Positions 18,983 through 28,929 of a stretch of DNA of 64,000 nucleotides are shown here, piece by piece. Positions within the stretch are counted from its first letter, which is position 1, and the number at the start of each line of letters is the position of its first letter. The notes beneath the pieces are model-generated. The model saw only the letters and a program-made list of their open reading frames with translations, was not told the DNA's origin and searched no databases. This stretch comes from Planctomycetota bacterium (lineage in GTDB: Bacteria; Planctomycetota; Phycisphaerae; Sedimentisphaerales; Anaerobacaceae). The position numbers and the translations under genes are program-made. Location: positions 1 through 64,000 of the forward strand of contig JALORE010000001.1 of assembly GCA_025459125.1 (NCBI GenBank), read 5' to 3'.

Positions 18983-21969
18983 TGGCGCAGCTGTCCAGGG
19001 CCAAGGGTGAGTCGACCGGCTTGCAGCCGCCGACCGCGACGCTCGGCCTCTTGGTCGAATACCTCACGGTTGGCCTCGGTGCCACGCTCGTCGCGGCCCT
19101 CCATCTCGGGCATCGGGTGGGCCCAGTTTTGATTGGGCGGGGCCAATGCTCGCATGCGATCCTGTTTTTCCTTCGGACCGTCGGTGAACCCGCGGCGCTT
19201 CTTCTTTCTCCGCCGCTCCTCGCTCGCCGGATGGTCACCGGCCATCCTCGGCGCGAACGCCACCTGTCCGGGAGTACGCGCGGGATCGCCGTAGTTGCCC
19301 ATGGTCCCGACGGAAGAGCGGTGGCTGATGTCGACCGCCAGGGCATCGGCCTTGCCGAACAGGTCGAGCTGCTCGTGATGTTCGAGCAGCGACCAGTCGG
19401 CCGAAGCCGCCGCGGGCCCGGCCTCCCAGCGGATCTTGTCGACCCGCGTGAGGCTCTCCTCGCCAGCGCCAGCCCGAGCCCCGTGGGGCCGGTCACCGCG
19501 GATGTACTCCACTGGTCGCAAGCCCTTGTCCGCAAGCGCCCTGTAGGTGTTCCCCTGCTCGGTCGCAAGCTGGTAGGTGATGAACAGCCCGGGCTTGCTG
19601 AGATCGCCGCGCTTGCTTGTCTCCAGCAGGTCGAGCAACCGGGCGATCAGCATGCTCGCGGCGTTCTTGGTCGTGCCGTCGCTGGCGACCCGGGTGAGCT
19701 CGACGACGTTGCGGGGATCCAGCCCGCGCAGAGCCCTGCCGGTGGGATGGCCGGCGGTGGCGACCGCGACCAGGCGATTGCCGCGCTTGACGCCGATGGC
19801 GTACATGAGGCCGCGCGGGTTGAGGTAGGGCAGCGTCTTGTGGTGCTCGGCGATGAACTTCGCCGCCTCGGTCTTGGGCACGTTGACCAGGCGTAGCTCG
19901 CGGTGCTCGCGGTCCATGCTGTCGGCAAGGATGGCCGCGGCCACCCACGTCGGGATCGCCATCCCCTCCCGGAACCGCTCGGGGTTCCAATCGTCCATCC
20001 ACCCTCGGCGGTGCTTGACCTTGGGCAACTCGATTCCGGTCTCACCCTGGGCCGCATGGGCGTAGGTCTCGCCGGCGATGTGGACCAAGCGCTCGGCGAT
20101 CATCAGGCGCTGGTCGTCGGTGTAGGGTTCGCCCTGGCCATCCTTGTAGGGAACGTGGAGCAGATCGGGGAGGTCGGAGTAGGTGAAGCCCTGCCACTCG
20201 GGCTCCTCGCCCCCCTCCGGCTCCTGGTCGCCCAGCTTGGCGATCATTCCGTAGTCCACGTCCTCCCAGACCTTGCGCGCGGCGGCGATCATGTCGTGCG
20301 CCAGCACGTCCGGGTCCTCGCCGTCCCACGCGCCCTCGGGGCGCTTGATCGGTTCCTTGTAGCCGCGCTCTCCTTCCTGCGGAGCTCCACTGGGGCCGAA
20401 CCGTTCATGCAGGCGTGGCCCGCCCTTCGGCTCCTCTGGCTGATAGGACCGCGTGTGCTGCGGATCCGCCCAGCGTCCGCCGCGCGGGCCGAGGTAGAGC
20501 TGCCGGGCCTTGACCAGCTCACCCTTTCGATACTTGCCCGCGAGACAGTTGGCGCGGAACTTCTCCACCGGGATCGTGGTCGCCGATCCCCAGAACCCGG
20601 GGTTGTCGTAGTGGCTCAGATAGGCGTGCTTGGCGCTGGCCAGGTCGGGCCAGCCAAGCATGATCTTGTCCTCGTCCACCTCCGTGAACTCCGGAGCGCG
20701 CATCTGATGAACCACGTAGACCTGTTTGGCGTTCTCGTCCGGGCCCAGGAACACGTCCAGGTGGTCTCCGTCGGTCCCCTCGGTCATGCGGATGTAGCCG
20801 TATGGCACGCGCATGCGCGTCTCGCCGTCGGTGCCAGTGGCCTGGTCATGCCAACGACGGATGCTGCCCTTCCGATTCTCGACGCTGATCGGCAAGCCCG
20901 CGAACATCGTGCGGTAGTGGAGCTTGCGCGCCTTGCTCAGTGGCTGGTAGTGCTGAATCAGCTTCAGCGCCAGCTTGCGACGCTCCCACATGTCCCGGCG
21001 TCGCTCGGGATCCTCTTCCTTGGTGGCCATCACCCGCAACTGATCGACCACGCGCAACAGTCGCGCCACCAGGTCATCCGCGGCGACGGGCGCTTCACTC
21101 TTTTCCGACTCCTCCGTGAGCATGCTCTCGGGCACGAGATCCCAGTCATCGTTGAACGCCATGCCCCGGGGGACGCGGGTCAGGACGCACTGGCACCAGG
21201 GATGAACGGCGCCCATAACCGGCAGCCAGTCGTCGCGCTTGCGCCCGACGTTGTTGACCCCCTGCTCGGCCCACCAACTCGCCGGATGGGCCTCGGGCTT
21301 GCCATCCTCGTCGAGGTACAACCGCTTGCAATCGGGGCACGCAGTCGGTTCTGGCATTTTTGCCAGAAGCTCCTCCGACCCATACCGCCGCATGGTCGAC
21401 TCCAGAAACCCCTGCTGGTAGGCCATCTGGCTCTCGGTCGACGCAATCCTCCCCCAGTCGCGCGCCCAGTCCCTGCTCATCTGCCGGAGCTTGGTGGTCA
21501 GCGTCCCCACGGCCTCCCGCCTGACCACATTGGCTGCGGTCTCATCCCGGATGCCCTCGCGGAATTGCTGGGCCAGCTTTTCGTCGATGGGTACCACGGC
21601 CGGCCCCACCTCGCCTGACCAGCGGGTGCCCAGGCCGACGCAGAACTGCCCAGCGCGATCTCGCGCGAGCTCCCAAGCTCGACGCTCTTGTTCGCTCATC
21701 TCGACCGGGTTCTTTTCGAGGTATCGCTTGAAGTCCTCGTAGCTCATCTGCGCGAGGCCGGGCAGCTTTTCCAGCAGCCTACCGTACTCGAAAGCGTCCA
21801 GGGTCAGGTCGCGGATGTCCTCTTCGCGGAGGTATCCGAGGTCGACCAGGCGCTTGAGCTCATCTGGCCCCACCCGCAAGCCAGTGGTGGCCACCGACAC
21901 CGCGGTGCTGGCGTCGCGGACGATCTGGCGAAGCTCCTCAAGTTGCTGGGGGGTAAGCAGCGGCATCAA
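18979..21969 (-). CDS. Polyvalent protein: MuF/SPP1-gp7-like head morphogenesis + inorganic-pyrophosphatase-like (InPase) + N-acetyltransferase-like domains
   Basis: CPDCKRLY...HPWCQCVL (MuF-like); GLPISVENRKGSIRRWHD...RMRVPYGYIRMTEGTDGDHLDVFLGP...VYVVHQ (InPase); LNPRGLMYAIGVKRGNRLVAVATAGHPTGR...VELTRVASDGTTKNAASMLIARLL (acetyltransferase-like). Confidence 0.8.
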   Translation of the reverse strand: MMPLLTPQQLEELRQIVRDASTAVSVATTGLRVGPDELKRLVDLGYLREEDIRDLTLDAFEYGRLLEKLPGLAQMSYEDFKRYLEKNPVEMSEQERRAWELARDRAGQFCVGLGTRWSGEVGPAVVPIDEKLAQQFREGIRDETAANVVRREAVGTLTTKLRQMSRDWARDWGRIASTESQMAYQQGFLESTMRRYGSEELLAKMPEPTACPDCKRLYLDEDGKPEAHPASWWAEQGVNNVGRKRDDWLPVMGAVHPWCQCVLTRVPRGMAFNDDWDLVPESMLTEESEKSEAPVAADDLVARLLRVVDQLRVMATKEEDPERRRDMWERRKLALKLIQHYQPLSKARKLHYRTMFAGLPISVENRKGSIRRWHDQATGTDGETRMRVPYGYIRMTEGTDGDHLDVFLGPDENAKQVYVVHQMRAPEFTEVDEDKIMLGWPDLASAKHAYLSHYDNPGFWGSATTIPVEKFRANCLAGKYRKGELVKARQLYLGPRGGRWADPQHTRSYQPEEPKGGPRLHERFGPSGAPQEGERGYKEPIKRPEGAWDGEDPDVLAHDMIAAARKVWEDVDYGMIAKLGDQEPEGGEEPEWQGFTYSDLPDLLHVPYKDGQGEPYTDDQRLMIAERLVHIAGETYAHAAQGETGIELPKVKHRRGWMDDWNPERFREGMAIPTWVAAAILADSMDREHRELRLVNVPKTEAAKFIAEHHKTLPYLNPRGLMYAIGVKRGNRLVAVATAGHPTGRALRGLDPRNVVELTRVASDGTTKNAASMLIARLLDLLETSKRGDLSKPGLFITYQLATEQGNTYRALADKGLRPVEYIRGDRPHGARAGAGEESLTRVDKIRWEAGPAAASADWSLLEHHEQLDLFGKADALAVDISHRSSVGTMGNYGDPARTPGQVAFAPRMAGDHPASEERRRKKKRRGFTDGPKEKQDRMRALAPPNQNWAHPMPEMEGRDERGTEANREVFDQEAERRGRRLQAGRLTLGPGQLRQ

Positions 21970-22205
21970 ATCGATCCCTTGAGCGTCTCTTCCATCCGGC
22001 GCACCATCGCCTGGCGGATGCGCTCGACCACCGGACCAGCCAGGTCAATCGATTCCTGAAGCGCCCGGGCGTCGAGCTTGCGCGGCTGCTGATCGTCGGC
22101 GGTGGCCTTGCACAGATGATCGTGGGCCTCAGATCGTAACTTTTCGATCAGCGGTTCGAGCTTGTCTGCCAGCTCCCCCTCATCCGCCTGAATCAACACC
22201 CTCAT
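21966..22205 (-). CDS. Hypothetical protein
   Basis: 79 aa, ATGA overlaps on both sides. Confidence 0.5.
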   Translation of the reverse strand: MRVLIQADEGELADKLEPLIEKLRSEAHDHLCKATADDQQPRKLDARALQESIDLAGPVVERIRQAMVRRMEETLKGSI

Positions 22206-22606
22206 GGCACGCCGGCGACCAGGTAGGTCACGATTGCGTCCTCGGTTGTCGAGGCGTTGCTGGCCTTGATCTCCGTGATCTCGCCCTCCCAGAACAGCTT
22301 GGCCTTGGCGCCGCTCGTGGGAGTGAGCTTGAACTGCTCGGTCCCGCCGTTGAGCTTGAGCGTCAACTCCTGGTCGGTCTCCATGTACAGCAGGTTCGCC
22401 GTGCCCACGCCACCCAGGTCCAAGTCAGCGTCGGTTGTGGATTTGGGGATCACCCGCGTGTCGCTCTTGCCCACCTCCAGATCCGTGCGGATGGTCTGGA
22501 TCGTGGTCTTTTCCGCTCGCTCGAATCCGACCAGCTTCTCGTCCGAGTCCAGGGTCGCCAGGATCGCGATGCTGTGCTTCACTCGATAGGTGCTCGCCAT
22601 CGTCAA
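22202..22606 (-). CDS. Hypothetical structural protein
   Basis: 134 aa, ATGA overlaps. Confidence 0.5.
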   Translation of the reverse strand: MTMASTYRVKHSIAILATLDSDEKLVGFERAEKTTIQTIRTDLEVGKSDTRVIPKSTTDADLDLGGVGTANLLYMETDQELTLKLNGGTEQFKLTPTSGAKAKLFWEGEITEIKASNASTTEDAIVTYLVAGVP

Positions 22607-24303
22607 ACCTCGATTCGGTAGGTGCGCCGGTGGCGCATAGACTTTTTCTGCTCCTCCTCCGGCTCGCCCTCGGTGCCGGGGAACTCATCGAACTGAGAGA
22701 GCATCTCATCCCAGGGCCCCGGCTGTCCCTCCTCCTGGCCCTCGTCTCCCGGCGGCTGACCGCCCTCGGACTCCGGCGGCTGTTCGCCTTCTCCCTCCTC
22801 CGGGGCGGCGCCCTCGGCTCCCGCTGGACCCATCTGCTGCTGCTGGGCCGCCATCTCCTTTGCCTGCGAGAACTGCAGCCACGTCGGGTCGAGGATGCAC
22901 TCGCCCTTACCGTCTGGCAGCGGCGGTAGATCGTCCTCGGCCCGGATCTCGTCTACGGTCTTGAGGTAGGTGGACTGTTTCTTCTGCAGGTCAGCGATCT
23001 CGGCCCCGCTTCTCATGTCCAGGCCGGTGAAGACGATCTGGTAATCCTCGTCGATACGCCAGATCAAGTAGCGGTTGAGCCACTCTCCGAGTGCCCGCAA
23101 CAACGGACGCAGGCCGCGGTCCTTCGAGCTCTTGATCCTCCCCTCGGCCGGCGCCTGGAACATCTGCTGCTGCTGGCCGGTGTTGCCGAACAGGAAGTTG
23201 ATCTCCGATGGATCAATCTGATAGACGGCGCTGGCGATCTTGATCAGCCAGTCCAGGAACGCCGAGAACTCCATGTCCCGGTTGCTGCTATGGAGGTTGA
23301 TGTACTGCAGATCCTCGGCGTTGATCACCGGCGTCCGCCAGGCGTTCGCCACGCCGGCGATCTGCTGGTACCACTGGCGACGGAAGGCTTCGAGCTTGGT
23401 GTCGGGGATGGCGCCCTTGATGTTGATCAGGCCCTTGGTCACGCTGCCCTGGGAGAAGAATCGGGCGTTGTACTCGAAGGCCCAGAGCATCGCCGTGACC
23501 GTGCGGATGAGCATCTCGATCTCACTCATGCCATAGCCATTGAGACGAATGCCCGTGCGGGGGTTGCGGACGCCGAAGCACAACTCCGACGCCGCGAACT
23601 CGGCGATCACCACGTCGTCATAGACCTGAACATAGCGCACGCGCTTGGGGTCGTCGCTCGGTTCAGCGGCCGTGGGGATGTCAGCCAGGCGGATGGTGCT
23701 GGCATCGACGGCGTAGAAGTCGCTGGGCTCGCCCTTGCGGTTGTCGACCACCTCGAAACAGCCCTGGTCGTAGACGAGGCTGTCCCGGATCAGCTTGCGA
23801 ACGAAGGACTCCAGCGAGTCCTTGCCATAGGCGCGGGTGCTCCCGGTGTAGCGCAGCCAGTCCTCAATGGCCTTCGCCCGGACCATCTCTTTCTTGGTCG
23901 GCGACTTCTCTTCGTCCCGGAGCTTGATCTGGTAGCCCGGCTCCCGGTCGTTCAGCTGGGGGATGCAGAAGTTGGCGACCTGGTTGACGCGGGTTTGGAT
24001 GATCGCCGAGACCACCGGGACCTTGCGGTGGATGTCTTCGAGCATGGCATAGGTCATGCCCGACGGGCGGTCCTTGAACCCCAGCTGATCGATCACGCTG
24101 AATGGGTCGTACAGTAGGGCTTTGGCCCCCTGATCCGCAGGATCTGGCATGTCCGGCGGGTTGTTCAGGTGCCCGTCGTTCTTGGCGCCCGGCGCCGCCT
24201 GGGCGGCCTTGGCGAACGTGTCGAACGCCAGGCCACCCATGTAGCCCAGCGCCCCCCCGAGAGCGCTGGACACGCTCTCGCGCAGTCGATCCTGCCAGCC
24301 CAT
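22603..24303 (-). CDS. Portal protein
   Basis: 566 aa; VVSAIIQTRVNQVANFCIP...LIRDSLVYDQGCFEVV...FYAVDASTIRLAD...YGMSEIEMLI, Q/E-rich C-terminus; typical portal. Confidence 0.8.
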   Translation of the reverse strand: MGWQDRLRESVSSALGGALGYMGGLAFDTFAKAAQAAPGAKNDGHLNNPPDMPDPADQGAKALLYDPFSVIDQLGFKDRPSGMTYAMLEDIHRKVPVVSAIIQTRVNQVANFCIPQLNDREPGYQIKLRDEEKSPTKKEMVRAKAIEDWLRYTGSTRAYGKDSLESFVRKLIRDSLVYDQGCFEVVDNRKGEPSDFYAVDASTIRLADIPTAAEPSDDPKRVRYVQVYDDVVIAEFAASELCFGVRNPRTGIRLNGYGMSEIEMLIRTVTAMLWAFEYNARFFSQGSVTKGLINIKGAIPDTKLEAFRRQWYQQIAGVANAWRTPVINAEDLQYINLHSSNRDMEFSAFLDWLIKIASAVYQIDPSEINFLFGNTGQQQQMFQAPAEGRIKSSKDRGLRPLLRALGEWLNRYLIWRIDEDYQIVFTGLDMRSGAEIADLQKKQSTYLKTVDEIRAEDDLPPLPDGKGECILDPTWLQFSQAKEMAAQQQQMGPAGAEGAAPEEGEGEQPPESEGGQPPGDEGQEEGQPGPWDEMLSQFDEFPGTEGEPEEEQKKSMRHRRTYRIEV

Positions 24304-24320
24304 GGTCGCTCCTCGGTCGG

Positions 24321-27300
24321 TCAGTCGCGCTTCCGGAACGCCTGCCTCACCATCGGGTCACTGTCATCGACCACGGTAGTCGGAGGAACGGCGGCCCCCA
24401 TGAAACCGAACCACGCGGGGTCGCCCCCGTTGCCCTGGTTGCCCGCGGCGTCGTCTTCGAGCGTCTGATCGAGCACCTGCTGGCGCATGAACGCCTCACG
24501 GTCGTCCGCCTGGTTGGGCAACGCGGCCTCGCCCTGGTAGATCGTGCCCTTCATCATGTCCACGTTCAGCCGCCGCGGCTGATCGTAGTGCCGGGCGCCG
24601 ACCCCGAGTTCCATCCCACCGTCCATGGCCTTGCAAACGTACTCGTCCGAGGACAGTCCCAGGTCGACCGAGCCCATGCGGACGCTCTTGTGCGCCTCGG
24701 GCAGGGGCGGATTGTCCGGCTCGACATGCGGCTTCAGCTTCGGCATCTTTCCAACTCCTTCCTTGTCCAGCTTGATCAGAGGGGCCTTGGCCTTCCTGGC
24801 GGTGCCCCTCTCGATGCGGTCATCCTCCGGTGACGCAACAGACGCGCTTCGGCGCCAGTGCTGAAGGTTGTGCTCCTTGCGGAGCTTCTCAGCCTGGTTC
24901 GCGTGCTCGTGCATCTTGGACCGAGCGGCTTCGACGGCCTCGTGCGGATGGCCCTGTTCCTGTCTCTTCGCCGACCGCTCGCGCCACTTGTCACTCTGGG
25001 TGTCGTGGTGCTGGATCTCCTTCTTCGCGGCCTCGGTCTTGACGTGTCGCTCTGCCTGCTCTTGGGTTCCCCCTTGAGCTCCCATGCCAGGGTACCAGTA
25101 GACGTAGCCACCTGGCCCCATCTTCCGGAACCCTCCCTTGGCCCCTCCTGGGATCGGGGACCAACCGGACCCCGGGGGGCGCTTGCCGAGCTTGGCTGCG
25201 ATGCGGTGGAGCAGCCCGGGCTTTTTCTCCTCCGCGTGCTCGCCTGCTACCGGCTTGTACGGGCTTGGTCTCTCCCTGCCCGTTCGCTCGGCCACGGCGG
25301 TCATGGCCGACTTGCCCAACTTGCCCCGCTCGTCGATCAGATCGGCCCTCGCCATTCTCGCACCCTCGAACTGGGCCGTGAGGTGCTGTGACGGCGAACC
25401 AGAGACGATCGCTCGCAGGTAGGCCCGATAGTGCAATCCCTCTTGCCCCTCGTGCTTCGATGCGTCCAACAACTTCTTGGCCGTATCTTTCCACCGGTTT
25501 GCTTCTGCCTCACCCTCCGAGGTTCCTCCACTACCGCCGGCCGCTTTCTGCGAGGCTTCCTCGGCCACGCGACTTCTCTCGGCGGCGTGTGCAACATCCT
25601 CCTCGTTGCCCGTCCGAGACGCATTTTCGTGAGCGATAGCGGCGTTCTTGTGGGCCATGTACGCCGCTCCGTGGGAGTCCCGCGCTTCCTTGTGCGGATC
25701 GGCCCGCATCATCTTTTGCGCCGGCAGCTTCTTGAGGACTTCCTCGTGTTCGATCATCGCGGCCATGTGCTTCTCCGCGGCCTTATGGTGCGGATTTCGA
25801 GGCACGTCCTTCGGCTCTGCGAGAAGCGCCGCCGTTGCGCGATGGTGCTCGGCCAGGTCGGCCTCGTGCGGCTCGGTAGTTGTCACGCCCTTCCCCGGAT
25901 ACCAGTAGATGTACCCGGACCCATGGCGCTTGCGGTATCCACCGTGGGCGCTCCTCGGCACCGGCTCGTATCCCGCGGGGGCTTTCGACGACTTCTCCAT
26001 TCTCTGGAGCTTGATGTAGTAGTGCCTGTCCTCCGTCAGGTGGTCCATCGCAATCTCCCGTGCGACCTTCCGGTCGCGGGTGTGCTCCATCTCGACCTTG
26101 ATCCCGGCATGGAGCTGTTCCTGGTCGAAGTCCTCCGGACGCTTGCCCGCAGCCACCCCTCCGGGGATGCGCTCAGCCTTCTCAAGCCAGTCGTCGAGTT
26201 CCGAGGTCAGGCCGATCATCGCCCGCAGGGCCTTGGCCACCTCCACCCCAAAGAACCGGTCCATCGCCGCGTTGCGGTCCTCGCCCTCGGGCATCTTCTG
26301 GATCTCATCCCACTGGCTGCGCACGCGCTTCATGATCTCCGCATGTTTTCGCTCGGCCGGATCCTTCGCGGGTTGTCCACCGGGCTCCCACTTGAAGTTG
26401 ATGCCGTTTCCCTTGTCTCCGATGTGAGCCTCTGGGGGGGGCTTGCCGTCGAGAATCTTATGGGGATCGGTTCCGTAGTCCTTGAGCAGCTTCGCGAACT
26501 GCTTGTCTTCCTCGTCGTCTCCGAACACCTCGCCGATGGTCTGGCGCGCGTCCGATTGTTCGATCACGACGTTCATGTCGCCGCCCTTGAAGGAAAACTC
26601 GGGGCTCCTGCCGGCGAGGCGGCTGATCAGGAACTTAGGAGTCATCTCCCCGAGTTCCTGTGCCGCCTGCTGGAGCAGAGCCTTCGAGCTCGGCGGCAGA
26701 TCATCGCGGCGGTCGATCTCGGCAGAAAGCGCCCGTTTGACGCCGCCGATCATGGCCTTGACCTTGGCCTTATCCTCGGGCTTGCGCTCGCCGTCCTTGG
26801 GCTTGGGAAACATCTCCTGCGCCAGCCGGATCTTGACCAGACACTCGACCGCCTCGGGCCGGTCGAACATCACCTCCGGCATCTTGTCCGAGAACAGGTG
26901 GGTGTTGTCGGCCAACCGAATGGCGCTCCCGAAGTGGTCGCCCTTCCAATCGACGGCCGTGCCGCTATGGTTGGCGACCGCCTGGACGTAGGTCTCGAAC
27001 TTGTCGGCGCCGAACAGTTCCTCGTACTTCTTTCGCTGTTGCATCACCAGGACCGCGCTCGCCTGGGGATGGTAGTTGTCCTTCACCGCAAAGCCACCCT
27101 GGGCAATGGCTGGGGTGGTGTAGCCCATGTCATGATCGATCCAAGCCTGATAGGCCATGAATCGATCCCGCGGGTCCAGCTCGACCCCGCCCTTTTCCAG
27201 CTGGTCGAAGATCGCGTCGGACATCCGGGCGTTCGACGCCAGGTGCCGCACGCCATGGTCGCCCAGGGTCCGCCGGGCGCTCTCGGTTTCCTGCTGCGCG

Positions 27301-28007
27301 AGCTTTCGGACGTTCTCTTCCATCACCTCCGTCAGCTTCTGCCTGTCGATGCCCGCGGCCTGACCATGCTTGACCATCTGGCCCATCATCTCCTTCGCCT
27401 TCTCGACGTTCGAGGGGATGATGTAGCCCTGCCGGCCGAGGTGCTCGATGTGAGCGTCGACGGCCTTGCCGAGGTCTCCCTTGTACTCCCTGGGCGGGCC
27501 CTGGCGGTCCTCGATCTGCTTCTGGACGTTCTCCCAATCGGCGGTCATCACCGCCCGGGTCTTCTTGTCCAAGTCGTTGAAGCCCGGGGGCAGCTGACTA
27601 GGGTCGATGATCACCTCGGCCTTGGGTGGCTTGTCCTCTTTCTTCGCCTCTGGCTCGGGCTTGGCAGGTTCTTTCTCGGGCGCTGTCTTGCCCTCGCCCG
27701 CGCCTCCCTCCTGGGGCTTGCTCGTGATCCCCACGCCCGGATACCAGTAGATGTACCCGGCCCCATGCTTCTTGTGGTACCCGCCGTGCTTGCTGTTGGC
27801 GATGGGAGAAAAGCCAGCCGGAGCCTTGGAGGTCGAGTCGGCTTTCACCAGGTCCAATACCAGTCTCTCGGACTTCGCGCCCTTCGCGTGCTGGTAGATT
27901 CCCATGATGTAAGCGTAGTCCCCCGACCGACCCTCTTCCTTAGCGCGACGCTTGGCCAGCGACCACAGGTGCTCGTCGCGCTTGGTCTTCACGGCTCCGA
28001 CTGGCAT
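24321..28007 (-). CDS. Polyvalent protein with HD-phosphohydrolase-like domain and three GGYxKxxGxGYxYWYP headers
   Basis: Trimmed to MPVGAVKTKRDEHLWSLAKRRAKEEG; HGVRHLASN...WIDHDMGYT...NHSGTAVDW (HD-like); KAPAGFSPIANSKHGGYHKKHGAGYIYWYPG and two more copies. Confidence 0.75.
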   Translation of the reverse strand: MPVGAVKTKRDEHLWSLAKRRAKEEGRSGDYAYIMGIYQHAKGAKSERLVLDLVKADSTSKAPAGFSPIANSKHGGYHKKHGAGYIYWYPGVGITSKPQEGGAGEGKTAPEKEPAKPEPEAKKEDKPPKAEVIIDPSQLPPGFNDLDKKTRAVMTADWENVQKQIEDRQGPPREYKGDLGKAVDAHIEHLGRQGYIIPSNVEKAKEMMGQMVKHGQAAGIDRQKLTEVMEENVRKLAQQETESARRTLGDHGVRHLASNARMSDAIFDQLEKGGVELDPRDRFMAYQAWIDHDMGYTTPAIAQGGFAVKDNYHPQASAVLVMQQRKKYEELFGADKFETYVQAVANHSGTAVDWKGDHFGSAIRLADNTHLFSDKMPEVMFDRPEAVECLVKIRLAQEMFPKPKDGERKPEDKAKVKAMIGGVKRALSAEIDRRDDLPPSSKALLQQAAQELGEMTPKFLISRLAGRSPEFSFKGGDMNVVIEQSDARQTIGEVFGDDEEDKQFAKLLKDYGTDPHKILDGKPPPEAHIGDKGNGINFKWEPGGQPAKDPAERKHAEIMKRVRSQWDEIQKMPEGEDRNAAMDRFFGVEVAKALRAMIGLTSELDDWLEKAERIPGGVAAGKRPEDFDQEQLHAGIKVEMEHTRDRKVAREIAMDHLTEDRHYYIKLQRMEKSSKAPAGYEPVPRSAHGGYRKRHGSGYIYWYPGKGVTTTEPHEADLAEHHRATAALLAEPKDVPRNPHHKAAEKHMAAMIEHEEVLKKLPAQKMMRADPHKEARDSHGAAYMAHKNAAIAHENASRTGNEEDVAHAAERSRVAEEASQKAAGGSGGTSEGEAEANRWKDTAKKLLDASKHEGQEGLHYRAYLRAIVSGSPSQHLTAQFEGARMARADLIDERGKLGKSAMTAVAERTGRERPSPYKPVAGEHAEEKKPGLLHRIAAKLGKRPPGSGWSPIPGGAKGGFRKMGPGGYVYWYPGMGAQGGTQEQAERHVKTEAAKKEIQHHDTQSDKWRERSAKRQEQGHPHEAVEAARSKMHEHANQAEKLRKEHNLQHWRRSASVASPEDDRIERGTARKAKAPLIKLDKEGVGKMPKLKPHVEPDNPPLPEAHKSVRMGSVDLGLSSDEYVCKAMDGGMELGVGARHYDQPRRLNVDMMKGTIYQGEAALPNQADDREAFMRQQVLDQTLEDDAAGNQGNGGDPAWFGFMGAAVPPTTVVDDSDPMVRQAFRKRD

Positions 28008-28023
28008 GGCTCTCCCTCCTTGC

Positions 28024-28605
28024 CTACAGGTCGCCAAAGGTCTCGTCGACGGTCACGCCGAGGATGGGACGGAACTGGTTGTACTGCGCCTGCGTCACGC
28101 TGGTGTCCCCGGTGCGATTCAGGACCGCCTGGGCCAGCTCGATCCACTGGTTGTTCGCCCCAACGGCCGCCTGCACGTCCGCGTCTGATGGCGCTTTCTC
28201 CGAGCCGGTGGTGGCGGGCGTGCCCTTGACCGCCACGACTGTGATCGTGCCGGCGACGTTCTTGGCCACGATCCTCGCGCGGCAGCTCTTGCCCGATGTC
28301 AGCCCCGTCAGGAAGCTCCCACTGTGGATGGCGAAGTCGGCCAGGGCGTCGATGTCCTTGACCACCCCGTCCACGACCACCTGTCCGAGTGCGTAGTTGA
28401 TGTTCCAGAGCGTGTCGCCCGTGCCGGTGGCCTGATCGCTGGGCGTGGTCGGATCGTCGGTCAGAACGCCGAACAGCACCTTGTTGGTCTCGTGCGCGCG
28501 GATGGCCTCGAACCACCTGGCGATGATGTCGCTGATCTCCTCGATGTCCTCGGGCTGGTACTTGTGGCTCTTGCGGCTTTCAGCGACGACAGATCGGCTG
28601 CTCAT
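28024..28605 (-). CDS. Hypothetical phage protein
   Basis: 193 aa ORF with coding-like composition. Confidence 0.5.
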   Translation of the reverse strand: MSSRSVVAESRKSHKYQPEDIEEISDIIARWFEAIRAHETNKVLFGVLTDDPTTPSDQATGTGDTLWNINYALGQVVVDGVVKDIDALADFAIHSGSFLTGLTSGKSCRARIVAKNVAGTITVVAVKGTPATTGSEKAPSDADVQAAVGANNQWIELAQAVLNRTGDTSVTQAQYNQFRPILGVTVDETFGDL

Positions 28606-28614
28606 TGGTGCCTC

Positions 28615-28929
28615 CTATTCCACGTCCTGGTCGTGGATGAGATAGAGCTCCCCATCGGGAGAGCTGGTCATGTTCGAGTTGTACTTCGAGAAAGCATGCG
28701 CGTACTGGAAAGAGTAGGCCCGGCGGTCCAGCTCGGCCGGTGATATCCCCGCGTAATAGGGGGTGGCCGAGGGGTCGGTAAAGGGGCCCAGGTGAAACAG
28801 CTGGTCGGGCCCGAAGCCGTTGCGCTTGAGCTCGCTCTTGACGTGCCACCACCAGATGCCGAAGTTGCGGTAGTAGAGCGGCACCTTCTGCAGGATCGCC
28901 ACCACGTTCTGCGCTTGTTCCTTGGTCAT
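28615..28929 (-). CDS. Hypothetical protein
   Basis: 104 aa, ATGA overlap with the DarB-like gene. Confidence 0.5.
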   Translation of the reverse strand: MTKEQAQNVVAILQKVPLYYRNFGIWWWHVKSELKRNGFGPDQLFHLGPFTDPSATPYYAGISPAELDRRAYSFQYAHAFSKYNSNMTSSPDGELYLIHDQDVE

